From positions 98,805,271 to 98,869,270 of the forward strand of contig CM038229.1 of assembly GCA_021442155.1 (NCBI GenBank): 64,000 nucleotides of DNA, given 5' to 3'. The stretch is from Cymbidium sinense (Eukaryota > Streptophyta > Magnoliopsida > Asparagales > Orchidaceae). The translations under genes and the position numbers were made by a program. How positions within the stretch are numbered: position 1 is the first letter of the stretch; every line of letters starts with the position of its first letter. The notes under the pieces are model-generated. The model was not told the origin of the DNA. It ran no database searches and was given only the letters and a program-made list of their open reading frames with translations. Positions 25,651 to 38,568 of this stretch are shown in pieces.

Positions 25651-27890
25651 ATTAGGAACAATTTGGAAGGCTGTTCACTTGGTTTTGATGGGTGATTTGC
25701 ATCATACTCATTACCTCTTGACTTTTCTTTGGCGTTTACCATGTATGGGAAAAGGATAACTTAATCTGTCTCGTAAGAAGCGTGTTCGATAATATTGGTA
25801 AGACGCTTTCTTGATGAACCGACATTTTAAAGAGCTTCATGCATCAATTCATTAAACTAATTAAGCAAGACTCAATTTCCATTACATCGATCTGTCTTGG
25901 GACATAGAAAAGTAAGCTTTCTTGTTGGGTGGGCGTTTCCTTTCACCCCGATGAAGTTGCGATGATAGGGATGCCAAACAGAGGAGAAGGTCTTATGGAA
26001 TCCCTGGCGCATGATTCATTCATAGAATCAACTTGAGCATTGGATGGCTGGTCGTAGCCGATTGATGCGGTGTACATACATTTTCTTATCAAATCTATTT
26101 TTGTATATCACAACTATAGGTGGCATGGAATTGATTGCCTGCGATGACATAGATAGATTTCTTGAATACAACCTGAGGCCATTTGGGACTTTCTAATTTC
26201 CCAATTTGATGTTATTACATCAAAGATTGAAGGGGTTACATGAGTGGCTTTGTCACTCTTCGATGGTATGTTCTATATCTCCGTGAATGTGTAATTTAAT
26301 GCGTTGAAGTTAAGCTTTTAAATATTCATTGTAGATATGGTACATAAGCATCATAAGTTTCCATCTAGAAAGCCATTATCTTTGCGATGGGCAAAAATAG
26401 AGTTTTCAAATAATGCTTTCAGGTTTGGGAGGACAACAGTGACATATAATAATATCACTTAGTTCATATAAGAATATCTTTATTTATGTTGTATGTCTTC
26501 ACATTTTCTTATCGGTTTAACACAGTGCACCTTTCATTTGAGGACATATTAGAAGGTGACTGCCTGAATTAGTGTCTCGCACAATCACACATGTCGAGCC
26601 CAATATCGGTCCCATTTTAAGTCCAATGAGTTCAACCCCCGACTCTCCATATGTCTCTCCTCGATATTCTCTCCCGTCAGTGTGCGCCCTCTGCTACCCC
26701 CCCAACAGCTTTGCGGTGGAGAGGATACTTGCAGTTTGGACTTGAAAATACAATATCATCTTTCATGCAACAATGATAGAGAGGATGGATGAGCTTGATT
26801 TGTGGGTTCTTTTGCTATCGAGAAAGTTCTTGTCGGCGGTGGGGTCCTATCACCCCAGTGGGGAGTTTCGTGGGGTCACCGGGGAAACTCGTGAGGAGGC
26901 TACCTGAGAGACTGTGGAGGGTACCCCAGGAGGCTACCACTTAGAAAGCCCGAGGAGGCTACCAGAGGAAGCTCTTGTGGAGGCTACCAGAGCTTCTATG
27001 TGGAGTTGGATACTTCCAACGGGAAGCCCATGTGGAATTCACAGTGAGTTCTTGTGGAGGCGCCACTACACATGATGATCTTTGCCTGTCGGACATTGAG
27101 CGTGGTGTGAAGGCTCAACGGATGAGGAAGAGGAAAGCGGTTTGTTCCCCTTCACACACTTATAGGAAGTCACGAGCAAGAATAAGTGATGTGGTGGCCT
27201 CCATTCAAGATGAGAAGGCAAGGTATATTAAATTACTTTCTTTTAAATTTGAGATAAAAGAAAAGATTTCACTAAATTTTTTTATAGGTTAGTAAAGATG
27301 AGCCAATAAAATGACCCACACACTATTATCATTGTGGTGGAGGAGCATCGCTAGAGGTATGAATCATGTCGGTAGATTGATCTTTAATTCATAGTGAATC
27401 TAGCTCTTCATCGTTACTTTCATCGTCGGTGTTCGCAGTAGAGGCATATCAATTTGTAGACTTCTCATCCGGAGATGTCTTGCCTAAGCCAATGCTCCAG
27501 CTTATTGACAAGTCATGCTCTCGATTGAGGACAAGTAATATATTCTTCACTCCATATTTGTATATAAAATACCCAATTAATTTTAATTATGCTCGCTTTC
27601 AAACATTCCTCACTTGCGGGGTGATATCTTTATTTCGCGGTTTGGGAATAGCCTTATTGTATGAGGCGGTCGATGAGTTCGGTCGGTATTGAATTACCGT
27701 TGATGCCTTCACCTTCTCTTGGCGAAGTATTCACTCTCCGGGTTGCATGTCCCTATTTGTATATTTCATGCTTGCATTGGGTATATTATCCCACAGAATG
27801 TTGGGTATTACGATTCAATTCTTGTTTGTTTAGATAAAAGCTAGAATCTATAATCGTTCTCTTCTTTTCTTTGAGTTATGCCGGTACGGC
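25650..27890 (+). pseudogene. Plus-strand relic antisense to gypsy pol, copy B
   Basis: Counterpart of 11,180-13,430. Two open pieces are longer here. The one at 26,975-27,292 holds a Cys/Gly-rich start, CLSDIERGVKAQRMRKRK, RKSRARISDVVASIQDEKA and a Lys-rich end. The one at 27,429-27,692 holds AYQFVDFSSGDVLPKPMLQL and LLYEAVDEFGRY. A run of GAGGAGGCTACCA-like short repeats (26,890-27,060) precedes them. That the same frames can be followed in both copies favours former coding over chance. Identity with plant-mobile-domain/Ulp1 proteins is tentative. Confidence 0.42.
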
Positions 27891-30310
27891 CTAAAGGCGA
27901 AAGCAAAATGTTCATCCGGCATAGGTGTGTGTGAGTTAATCTTCGCCAATTATAGATGTCGACCTTTGGACACTTACGCATTCTAAATTAAGCTCAAATT
28001 TACGGCAATTTTATGATGAGGAATAATTATTCTTCCCAAGATCAATTCTCCTTCCTGAAAAGCTTCGAGGGCGTCGTATGATCAAATGCTTTGGACATCC
28101 TCGTAGACTTCTAAATTTTTGAGCTTGGAACTAGCCTTGTTAAGCATCAACTCTTCTATCCATAGATGGGCATTCTCATCTTGGGTAAGATCATGTTGAA
28201 TCACTACTTGAGCGAAGGTAATTCAACTTCAGTGGTAGAAGCGCTTTAGCCCTAAATATTTGCATAAGAAGTGGATTTGTGGGTGTGTATGCGGTACAGT
28301 AAGCCCATAAAACTTCCAAGCTTGGTATGCCACTCTCTTTTATTTCTTGTGAGGATCTTTCGAGTAGCTTGACTAGTGTTTTGTTGAAAGCTTTGGCCAA
28401 ACCATTTGCTCTTGGATTATAAATCACGAATGCTAGTCAATCTTATGTATAAATCTATAGATTTTATTGCTATTGAAACGAACTATTGTATCGAAATAAT
28501 GCATGACACACCAAATCTATAGAAAATATTATGGGTGAAGAAGTTGATCACATCGGCATTGACTTCCTTGAATGGGGTGGCTTCACCCAGGAGAAATAAT
28601 CGGTGGTCGCTTGGATGAATGATGGCGGTGATGATGATCAATTAGTCCAATCACATTCATTCCCCCTCAAGACTCAAAATATGCTATCATTGGTTGTAAT
28701 GGATTTGGCTCATGAATGATGTTACCATGGACAATCATGACATCTCTTGGCATGATCGATACAATCCTTTACCATAGATGGCCGTAGTATCCCATTCTTT
28801 TGATTTTGAAAGCCATTTTGGGACTTGATTGGTGTGCTCCACATAGTCCTTCATGGATCTCAATAATCACTTTGTTTGCTTCTTCTATTCCCAAGCATCG
28901 TAGCCATATCTACTCAAAGGATCTACAATAGAGGTATTGCAACATAAGCATATAGTGAAGCCTTTTCTCGGTGTAGCTCTTGACTGTTGCTTAGCAATTT
29001 GTCTTCCTTAAAATAATTCGATGAAGGGTTATCTCCAATCTTCCTTCTCTACTTTAAGGATTTCATTTTGGCTTTGGTGCACTTATTGAGGATTTTCTCT
29101 TGAATAGTCTAAGTGGTCTTATTGACTTTTGAAGTACCTAGTAAGAGAGTGTGAGGAGCAATGTGACTTGCATGCTGAATTGAATTTGATGACCCTTTTC
29201 GGATTTTAGGTCTCTAGGACTCAATGAGTGCAAACACTAAACACTAATAGTCGTCATATCCATACTTGCCATTTCTTAAGCTAGCTTAAAAAATTAGCTT
29301 TATTATTTATGGCTCAAGAGCGTTATAATGATGTTTGAAATTTGTTTCATAAGCTCGAGGGCTCACTTGTGGTAATGAGCCAATTCAAATTTATTGATTT
29401 TATAAATACCCATGACTTGATTAATGACGGCGAGAATCACCATAAACTCATAGATTTTGAGCTCCCATAGATGGCTTCCTCAGACGCCACCAACGCTTCA
29501 TATTCGCCGTTGTTGGTTCATGGCATAATCGGTGATAAGAGTGCCCCATTATACCACATTCGTGTGATCAAGATGAGGTCAATGTCGGCCTGCTTTGGGA
29601 GATTTGAGGCGAGTGTATTTAATGGATGATGCTCCATAAAATATAATTCTCATTTGCTACTTTTCCTTTACATATATATGCATGATATGCTCATTAGAAA
29701 ATCATCATTGAGTGATGAATCTACTAGGATAAGGTGTGCACCAAGGAAGTCTTCAAAATTTTCCCCTTCACCATTTTTTGAGAAGAACATATGTGATATT
29801 GTAGCGAAGAACAACCCATCATGCAAAGTGACCTATCAACATTGGTCTTGTCATCAAGAGCTTCAACGGATCGATCCTTGAGATGCAAGTAAGTTTATGA
29901 GATAGTATGTATGAAGAAGCCTCACGGACAACAAAATCATAGCGAATAATGCTTCTTGATTGGAGAGTATTACATTTTCTCTCCATTAGCCTTGATTGAT
30001 GTAGTATTTCCTTTCCCTCTTTATTATGTTGTGCAAACAATGCACCTAGAGATTCTTCTAGTGTCCTTGTGTATAAGATGAGGGGCTTTCACGGGATTGG
30101 CACCAAGAATGGGATTCAACATATACTTCTTCTCTATCAAAAACCTCTTGACATTCTTTGTCCTCTTTGAAAGGAGTATCCTTCTTCATTAGCTTCTTCA
30201 TCTTGGACATGAATCTTTGATCAATGCCAATAAATTTTTGGCTCAAAGTGTATGGAATATGTATTTCTTCAATCGGACTATGATGGAAGGCGACTTCCTC
30301 TCAAAGATAT
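27890..30310 (-). pseudogene. pol: Ty3/gypsy Tat-like pol fragment: RT end, RNase H, archaeal-type RNase H, integrase, copy B
   Basis: It extends copy A upstream. From the right: the end of reverse transcriptase with MKKLMKKDTPFKEDKECQE (about 30,230-30,120), then RNase H with MFAQHNKEGKEI, SYILSHKLTCISRIDPLKL and PMLIGHFARW (30,040-29,800). Next is a second, archaeal-type RNase H with FYGAS (Asp of DGAS changed to Tyr), NNGEYEALVA and VYGDS (29,645-29,300), and then integrase as in copy A (28,960-27,950). The order RT, RH, aRH, INT defines the Tat/Ogre-Retand group. The polymerase core with YVDD, protease and gag were not found to the right of 30,310. Defective. Confidence 0.88.
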
Positions 30311-31990
30311 GGAGTTGGTTGGCGGGGATCCCGGATGACTCTTGAAGGTGTCGACCATCAAAAATTTTATCACATTTTAACTTTTTCTTAGGTACCCATT
30401 ATTGATGAGTTTTATTTGTGGCAAATTTCTAGAGTATAGGAGATGTCACGTCACTATCTTTATTTAAGGTACTTTCACTTTAAAGGCTTTTGCTTACCTT
30501 TTACTTGGGACCTTTCTGATGAATTCTTGAACACGGTCCAAGTGTCACACCTCGATGCTCACTTTGCAAGACTTGAATAGGTTGACATCTTATCGAGGTT
30601 ATATGAGGAGGTATCCTTGGAGGAGACACTCTAGCCTCCCCGATGATAGAACCTTGATATTTCTTTTCATGTCCTTTCTCCTTAGAAACATTGAGGACGC
30701 ACTCTTGCATACTGCTTTGAGTATCCTCACTAGAAAAGCTAGAACGACATTATTGGGTTCAAAGGACTATTTGATTTGATAATTAGAGTTGTTTTGCTTT
30801 ACCCATCTTAGGCTATCAAATCTAATATGGGTTGGAACACTCGCTCGGTTTCATAGTTGTATAATTTTTTTGAATAGTAACTATTGAGCATCAGTTCATC
30901 ATTTCTCTTTCTCCGTGTCCTTTGGGTTAGCTTGCTTCTAGATGTAGAAGCTTTGCATCTTCACTTCTTCTCGAGGATTCATCCTTATATTTATTTTCTT
31001 TTGCCGGGACCTTTGATGATATGTGGTTTAGGTGTCACGCTCATGCTCACCGTGCAAGGCTTTTTTGAATGATCTTGATTTCTTACTAGATGGTTGCTTT
31101 TGTAGTGGAGCATTTTAGCTTCTTTGATAATTGGCCTTCAATACCTCTTCTTCTAAGACCTTTTTTCTTGACAACCTGGACTCTATGTACTCGAGCAAAT
31201 AAAATTTTAGGTTATTTCTTCTTCAAGGTTTGAGCTATTGTTGAGCCCGGAAAGGCGCTTAACATCACTAGTAGAGCTATTTTTCACCCATTTTCAAATT
31301 TCAAACTTGTTGTGGGAGCAACTCATCAAGTCAGTTGCATGGCTAGTGATTTGACGATAATTCAACATTTCTTCTCATTCTTTGGGTTCTACTCTATTTT
31401 CCTCGGAGGAGGCTTACGCATTATTCCGAGTGTGAAAGATTCAAGCGGCAGTGGTCATTGCGTCACGGTATGAGTGACACTTTTTTCCAATGACAATTTT
31501 TTCATGATCGACCTAATGACCTAATCTTTTGAATATAAAGGCTCTCTTTTGAGGAATCTCAATAAGTGGTCCATTCCAGTTTTCCTCTCCCTACACAAGT
31601 TGGTGTGTATAATATGCAGTGCTTTAAGTAGAGGATTATTTGCGAACGATAGGCGAGAAGTTTACACTATCAAATTGGATGGTTTTCGAGCATCTTGATG
31701 ATTACATCATCTAGATGGATGTTGGCTCGTGACCTATCTTAATGATGCGCGGTGTGATGAAGATCCATCTTTGTAAATGAAAGATGGGGATTAGTAGTCA
31801 ATAATTGATGTATCACCCCATACTTTCATAATGTAGATATACAATGATAGATAGAGAACAAATAGATTAGTCATAAGAATATGATTGATTTAAATTTAAT
31901 TTTTTGATGAATGATTTTAAATTTTAATTTTTATTTTACTCCACTATTACTATAGCTCATGTTCAACTAGCCAAAGATGGAAAGAGAAAC
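30310..31990. repeat. Repeat-like stretch with an internal duplication, origin unclear
   Basis: Adjoins the truncated reverse transcriptase and may be more of the same or another retroelement. A segment of about 200 bp starting at 30,507 recurs at 31,006: GGGACCTTT, then GTGTCAC with CTCATGCTCAC, CAAGGC or CAAGAC, and further on CTTTTTTCTTG or similar. I could not assign a protein domain on either strand. Open frames at 30,555-30,779 and 30,884-31,072 fall inside the duplicated parts and are not otherwise supported. Confidence 0.4.
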
Positions 31991-33650
31991 ATATCCCAGT
32001 GAGTAGCTAAAAATCCATGGGCTCTAAGAAATTGCCGACCTCTCAATTAAGAGAATATAATTTAATGTTGGTCAAACTTTTAAAAGGAAGATGGAATAGT
32101 AGATAAGACACTAAAGATTTCTCCTTATTTTGTGAGGACTTTAGATATGGTTCCGGTTTCTTATAGGTGTAAGCACCTATAGTTAATTATCCCCTCAATG
32201 TTGAGAGAGAACTTTCAATTAAAGCTAGTCATTAGATCGCTAAATGCATATCATATAGTACTAGCATATGGAGTTTAAAATTTAAGATTATGAAATTCAT
32301 CATATTAACTTGAAGGATGGTTGAGGGAATGATGATGCCCGATCAAGATCCCATGGTTACGTCATCCGATTATTGTGGTCCCTAATCTACTTAGTAGAGG
32401 AGGTAGTTGACACTTGACCAAGGATCCTTATGCCAGCATGAGTTGTGTCATCTAAGACAACCTTGTAGATTTGGGGTGGTGTTTGTTTAAAGGGACAAGT
32501 AGTCCATCTTAGGCGGAGAGGACTTTTGCCCTCTCAAGTGATCCCTATGGTTTGGCATCTCAAAGGGTAGAGAAATTGGGGAACATATGAGCTACATGTG
32601 ATAATATAATGGTGCCATTTAGCGGCGACCACCGTCGAGGACTCGATGGAAGCGCATCATATATAGAACCTCGCCAAATCGCGAGAAAGAGGACAGCCAT
32701 GCTGCGGCATGAGATTGATTGAGAGTGAACATAGAAATACACTTGACTTGACATTGGCTCCTTTGTGAGCTAGAGTTTTCTTAATTTGTCACCTTCAATA
32801 AATAATTATGGAAGATGGATTAAGTAGAGTTTACTTTAAGTTTTTTACAAATTGAATTTCATTTAGACATTTATAACTTAATGATATATTAGATTTTGCA
32901 TTTAGATAGATTCTTAATTTAAGTTAATTTGATCTAAAATTACAATTACATTTTGATGAAAGTACCCCTTTGGTTGAAATTTCCATTCAATACCATCATC
33001 GGGGATGTATTATTTTGTTCAGATCTTATTGACTCTATTAATTTAATAATAGAGGATCGATCTACTATCATATGATAAAATCGCTTCTCGAGATAGTTTA
33101 CTAAGTTGAAATTCTTATATTATTATTGGATTTTTTAGGTTTTGTTAACTCGAACTCAATCCTAAGACACAACTGGGAATCAACTTACGACATCCTTTGA
33201 CACTAAGTTTAAGCATTCAACATAGTGTTGGGGCCCACGGTGTACTTAGATCGCTTGTAAAATTTTAAGCATTGAATTTAAGTTTTAATCATGCCTTATG
33301 ATACATGCAAAACTCATCACATTATGTCATATGCATGGATTTTAATTCAATAAATTTAGGCATGTGATTGTTTTATAATGTGTGCATTGTTGGTTCAATT
33401 TAAAGATAGTTATTTTCATGCATTCTCATGAATTCAAATGCAAGGCCACTTCAAGATGATTTATTAACACATTCTGCTTAAACATATGATGTGTTGTGAA
33501 TCGGTCATGTTACATATTTTAACTTTTGTTCAATCATTTGAAGTAATATCTATCTTTCCACATTTAGTTTGGAATTCATTGAATTTATAAGTTTTATGAA
33601 GCTTGATTTGTTCTTATTATTGAGCTTCCAATTCTTCATAACTTTATCAT
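31990..33650 (+). repeat. Dispersed repeat family D, copy 1
   Basis: Matches 62,226-63,900 in the same orientation through shared segments such as TTGCCGACCTCTC, TAGTAGATAAGACACTA, TTTTGTGAGGACTTTAGAT, CACCTATAGTTAATTA, AAAGAGGACAGCCA (ATAGAGGACAGCCA in copy 2), TTAATTTGTCACC, CATATGATAAAAT and GACACTAAGTTTAAGCATT. It shares the TAGTTAATTA segment and general layout with the 1.8-kb repeats at 36,735-40,390, so they may be subfamilies. It is non-coding and most like LTR sequence, but ends and target duplications were not found. Confidence 0.8.
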
Positions 33651-34673
33651 GTTTAGTATTGATTCTAATTCATGGACAAACTATTGCATCTTCTTTATGC
33701 TTGCTCATGTGTATTCAACTTTTTTGGTTCTTTCAAGAAAAAATGTAAGTATCATCCGAATATTTGAAAGATCACATGTAAGGAATATAGGTGAACATAG
33801 AGCTCATTATAAGCTTCTCTTTCTCTCTTTTTATTCCTTTAGCTCTTCTTAATAATTCCAAAGAGTGTTATAACAAATTTCAATCATTCATTTCATAGCT
33901 TTGTTTGTATTACATGAAAGGCTATCAAGTTATGTTTTTTTTTTGCGACCTATCAAGCCCTCTTATAAGTCACCTTTCAAATCTAACTTGAGCTTTATTT
34001 TCATGTGGGAGATGAACTTCAAGCATAGTATCCTTTTGTTGTAATTGTTCATTTGAGAGGCGTGAATCTCTTGTAAGACTTACTTTGCATTTCTTTTGGT
34101 CCAAGGCCAAGTTCTTAAATCCATAATAAGTTTCATTTGTACTCATAATGAGCTATTGAGTCGCATTATAAAAATTAGTTGAATTTGCTTATTTTAGCTT
34201 GATTTTTCTCATTTTTGATGTTTTAGACATCTTATATTCAACTTTAATTTTGATTTGATATTCAATTTTCAGTCAAAAATTGAGCTAAATTTCGGTATCC
34301 GCGCTTTCCCATAGGAGGCTACATCGACTGCTTTGACCTACCCTCCACGCTCTTCGGTAATTAGTGTGTGTCTTGTGATACGCGATCGTAGTCTTCAATC
34401 CCACCATGCTATTCTAAACTTAGTGGGGTCTTTAAATATCACGCATAAAATAAAATATACATACATATATATTTTTTTGAATGTTGATTTAACATTGATT
34501 TATTGTTTTCATTTTAGTTGAGTTTAAGGTCATATTATTTTCTTTTGACTCTTTTAAGCTTCATGTCGGTCCAAATTTGGTAGCCCCCGGCATCATCATC
34601 ATCCTCACATAGGGGCAACATCAAGAGTCTATTAGACCAGTCATCTTTTAATAGCATAACGGGTCTTCAAATG

Positions 34674-34674
<1 letters not shown>
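33650..34674. other. AT-rich non-coding stretch
   Basis: No gene recognised. Around 34,300-34,450 and 34,560-34,670 there are two related promoter- or LTR-like pieces, each with a GGGTCTTCAA or GGGTCTTTAAAT segment before AT-rich DNA. Open frames at 33,649-33,852 and 34,333-34,521 are unsupported. Confidence 0.4.

Positions 34675-34732
<58 letters not shown>
34675..34732 (+). repeat. (TA)n microsatellite
   Basis: Pure TA dinucleotides, not in the A/B/C repeat unit. Confidence 0.95.
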
Positions 34733-34734
<2 letters not shown>

Positions 34735-35697
34735 CTCCACCATAGAACACCATACTTGTGACCGACCATTGATGCCATAGTATCTCCAATTCCCAAGCTC
34801 AATATCCCGAAAGGTGCAAGAGGTCTATCATTAAAACTAGAGGACATCCATTTAGGAATAGCACAACCCAGAGAAGAGAGAAATGACTAACAATGAGAAT
34901 CTACGAATCACGATGATCGAAAGGCATTCATAAACTTGTGAGCTATATGTCCAAAGTGCAAATATTCCAAATTTGTATCATTTCAAAGATCAAGAAAGTC
35001 GCCAAGGCGCACAAATACTAGGTCTAGAAATGAAGGCTCCAAGATAACTACAATATCATATATCAAATTAGCCACCAAATGATAGTATTTTCAAGAAGAA
35101 TCCTTTCAGTCTTATTGTTCTTTGAAATGTTGTAAACATACAAGAGAATAAGGATCCAATAGAAACATAAAGCAATCACCTAAGTTGTTCTTTGAACAAA
35201 AAATTAATTACCCATAACTTAAGATGCATAGTAAACTCTTGTGTAAAGTGGATCAACACGAGAACTAGCAAGGCCAACATTACCGATAAAGAAGCATAAA
35301 AATAATAGAACTTCCCTTCTCCCCGTATCAATCAATAGCAATGAAGACCTTTGCCTATTGAAGCACTTGATGGAAATGTTCAAAGAATATGCTAAGTACC
35401 ATAACCGCTACCATAGCGAACATCCATGATAGGTTCATTACAACATACCAATTGCGGATGATTTTCTAGCAAAAGATAGATATCATAGTAGTCTATAAAC
35501 AACCATGCAGAATAAACTATACTTGAGAGGCCTTTGCAAATGCAAACTATTAGTACCGCTACATGAATACTTCAACATAAAATAAAGGAATCTAACAACA
35601 ACAAATCAACAAGAAGATGCCTCCCAAAATTGAAGGCTAAAATATGAAAGCCATTCAAGTCCAATCTCATGGTTTGAAATTGCTCTTGACATTTATA
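34733..35697. other. Non-coding stretch, nothing recognised
   Basis: A-rich, with no open frame above background and no match to the other repeats in the window that I could see. Confidence 0.4.
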
Positions 35698-36144
35698 TCA
35701 TTCTGGACAACAAGTAGGTGGAGTTGAGGTAGAGGAGCTGGAAGTAGCTCTGGGCACCTGGATGTCATGTAGAAGATGATTACAGTGTGACTTTGTCAGA
35801 GAGGAACATAAGAGAGGAGCTTCTTTCGCTCTGATGGATGAAGATGGGCAAATGTGAGAGGGGTAATCTCCATTGGTGGTAGGCTCAAGCAAGCAAAATG
35901 GGAAATTAGAGTTTTGGCTAGGATGAAGAAACGAGAGGAAGCGGAGAGAGAGAAATTGATGTGAGGCATTGGACCTCCATCGTAAACTCATTACGAATGA
36001 AGGGTAGAGAACTAGTTCATTTGAGAGGGAAGGACTTGAAGAGTGGTAGATAAGGGAGATAGGGGAGAGAGAGAGAGAGATCAAGAAAGTTGTAGCTAGA
36101 ATAGGATCGAGGCCATGAATAGAGTCCTCCTTAGGGTTAGGCAT
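35698..36144 (-). CDS. Unrecognised 148-codon open frame, Ser/Leu/Pro-rich
   Basis: The longest open frame in the window, from an ATG at 36,144 to a TGA-type end at 35,698. The product is rich in Ser (about one residue in five), Leu and Pro, with a Ser/Thr run before a CCPE end. A (GA)n tract at 36,064-36,080 encodes SLSLSP. There is no recognised domain and no second copy in the window to test conservation. The composition resembles a CT-rich plant leader translated by chance as much as a protein. It may be an exon of an unannotated gene, but I cannot support a function. Confidence 0.2.
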   Translation of the reverse strand: MPNPKEDSIHGLDPILATTFLISLSLSPISLIYHSSSPSLSNELVLYPSFVMSLRWRSNASHQFLSLRFLSFLHPSQNSNFPFCLLEPTTNGDYPSHICPSSSIRAKEAPLLCSSLTKSHCNHLLHDIQVPRATSSSSTSTPPTCCPE

Positions 36145-36734
36145 TAATAGGTATTTAAATAGATCTCTTTTTTATTTAAGTGATTAAATAAATTCCAATT
36201 CATATTTTTATGATGACATCATTATATGATTAATATATTAGCTAATTTTATGTTATTATGATATTTCAACTACAACGATAATGTCCTTTCATCAATCGAG
36301 GCGTTCGGTTCAAGTTGGCACCAAATCAGGTCAATTTCAATTAAAAATGTGCATTATCGCGATTACCGACATCCGCATAGACTCATCCAATCTGATAGTC
36401 TCATTTGATAAATTTTGATATTTTAAAACTAATGGAAAAATCAATTTCATGAATATTATTTGGGCATTATCATAGCCTTTTGACTCGATATGTGTGTTAT
36501 TGATCGATCTCTTGATTGATCGACATTAGATTATACAATATGTATATTTCAATCAATTTCATTATTTTGAAGGCAATGGTGAAGTTTGTTCGTGATTGAA
36601 GATCATTTCAACTAGTTTTGAAAGTGTTAGTGTGTCTTAGCTTTATTTACGTGTTATTGCATCCAAAGTCCATCGAATTTGGCTTGTGAGCTCGACTCAA
36701 CTTATGTAATATACATTGAGGTCAACATGCCTGT
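36145..36734. other. AT-rich stretch, nothing recognised
   Basis: No open frame or repeat relation seen before the 1.8-kb repeat begins. Confidence 0.4.
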
Positions 36735-38568
36735 GGTGTTTATTTTGGATTGTATATGGGGGGGACACCACACATATCATAGGGGTACTTATTGAAGTGA
36801 TCGGATACATATTGAGGTATGATATACTATCTTAAAGATAAAGACATTACCCTTCAATGAATCTAATCACCTAATAAGGACTCTAAGGCATGAATGGGTC
36901 TTTAAATATACCAAAGATTTTTCCCTACATTACATGGATGAATAAAGGGGTTTATATTAAATTAAGTTCTAAAGTTTTCTATAGAGGCAAGCCTCCATAG
37001 TTAATCACATCCTAAGGAAGGTGAATTCCTTAGGAATACTCTCTGAAGTAGACAATTAGGGTCTCCAATGATTTCAAGGTTGACTATCAAAGGATTGGCT
37101 ATATTTAGAAATTAATTGAGAAAGTTCAAATGAGAGGCTTATTTTTGGAAGCCAAATGAGATGAGTAGAGAATACTCAATACTAGGAAGCCTAGTGAACA
37201 TTTCAATGTCCATGGTTAATTTATATATTTGAAGAAGAGATTTATATATTTTGAGTTGAAATTTTATTAGATTAGGACTTATAATCTAAAATAAAAAGAT
37301 TATGGAAATGCCTAAGAGATGAGGATTTCTACTTGTAGCCAAGGAAAAAATAGCTACCGAATCTTAAATCTAGGGAGCTTTAGCATAAACTAAAGCACGC
37401 CTAAATCTAAGTGAAGATGGGCACAAGGTTTACCTCCACAAGAGAGGATAAACCATCATTCTGGGCTAACAATCGCTTGGAGTGGCCGTAACCTCCTACG
37501 ATTTTAAAATCATGTGGTCCGATCATATGAATTTGAAAGATGGTTGGGATATTATTAATTTAGAAAGAGACTAAAGTCCTTAAACCCACTCCCTAAGAGA
37601 CTAAGCATGAGTGCATGAATAATGACTTAATCTAATGCAAATTTTTTTCAAGTTTTATTCCAATTTTGACACTTCATTTTGACAAAGGCTTTAGGATTTT
37701 GATGCCTATATGCATGATGAAAATAGGTTATGGGCCAAATCGCTAGAAGAAGGTGTTCTACATCACAAGGGGTGCCCTCACAAATTAATCATTCCCCATC
37801 ATGCAATGATGGAGATCCTCATGTTAAAGAGATAAAGAATAGTCATGCAAGATGTGAAACATACAACCATAAGGGGTTACTAAATCTTTTAATTATCTTA
37901 TTTAATGCCTAGGTTTTATTGTGAGGTTATAAATTATTTAAAACTTTAGTTATGAGTTATAGTTGGGTAGAAAATTTATTTTTATCCTAAGAGCTTAATC
38001 ACATCCCGCCATACATTAAAGCATCAATCATTTAAGAAACTATGAAAAGCATGCCATTTGTAATATGTAAAATAAATATAACATCATTTAATTTTATAAT
38101 TATCACAAAGAATAAGAGGTGGGAGCGTTGCAGCATAACCCTCAAAGAAAAGATGGATAAGCTCCACCCTTATACAACCTAGAATTACAAAATAATGATT
38201 ACAATTCATAATGAATGAATGCTATGGGGTCTTCATCTTCATGTCTCCATTTGATTTGATTTACTCCACTTCAAAGGCATCACATGGCCTCTAGGAAAAA
38301 ATCTTCTAGCCAATGCTCATTATAATCTCCCATAACACTAATCCTAATTCTTAATGAAAATTACATTAAAATAAGAAAAATAAATCTAACTACACCAGAA
38401 TAATTGTTAGCTAAACATACATACAACCCAAGTTATATTTATAATTTATACTTGGCACCTTGTATATGGGTTACCAAATCCACTTGTCCTAGCTTAGATT
38501 ATGCTTAGTGGTTTAAGCAACTTGCAAAGAGAGAGCATTTATATTTATTTTAAGCATCCCCTTAAGTG
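36735..38568 (+). repeat. 1.8-kb repeat, unit 1 of a tandem pair
   Basis: Starts near ATATGGGGGGGACACCAC and ends near GCATTTATATTTATTTTAAGC, exactly as unit 2 does. Inside are GGGTCTTTAAATATA, CCATAGTTAATCACATCC, an inverted repeat CCTAAGG/CCTTAGG near 37,010-37,035, a CTTTAG/CTAAAG hairpin (37,378-37,395) and GTTTACCTCCACAAGAGAGG. It is non-coding and resembles an LTR, distantly similar to family D. Confidence 0.85.
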
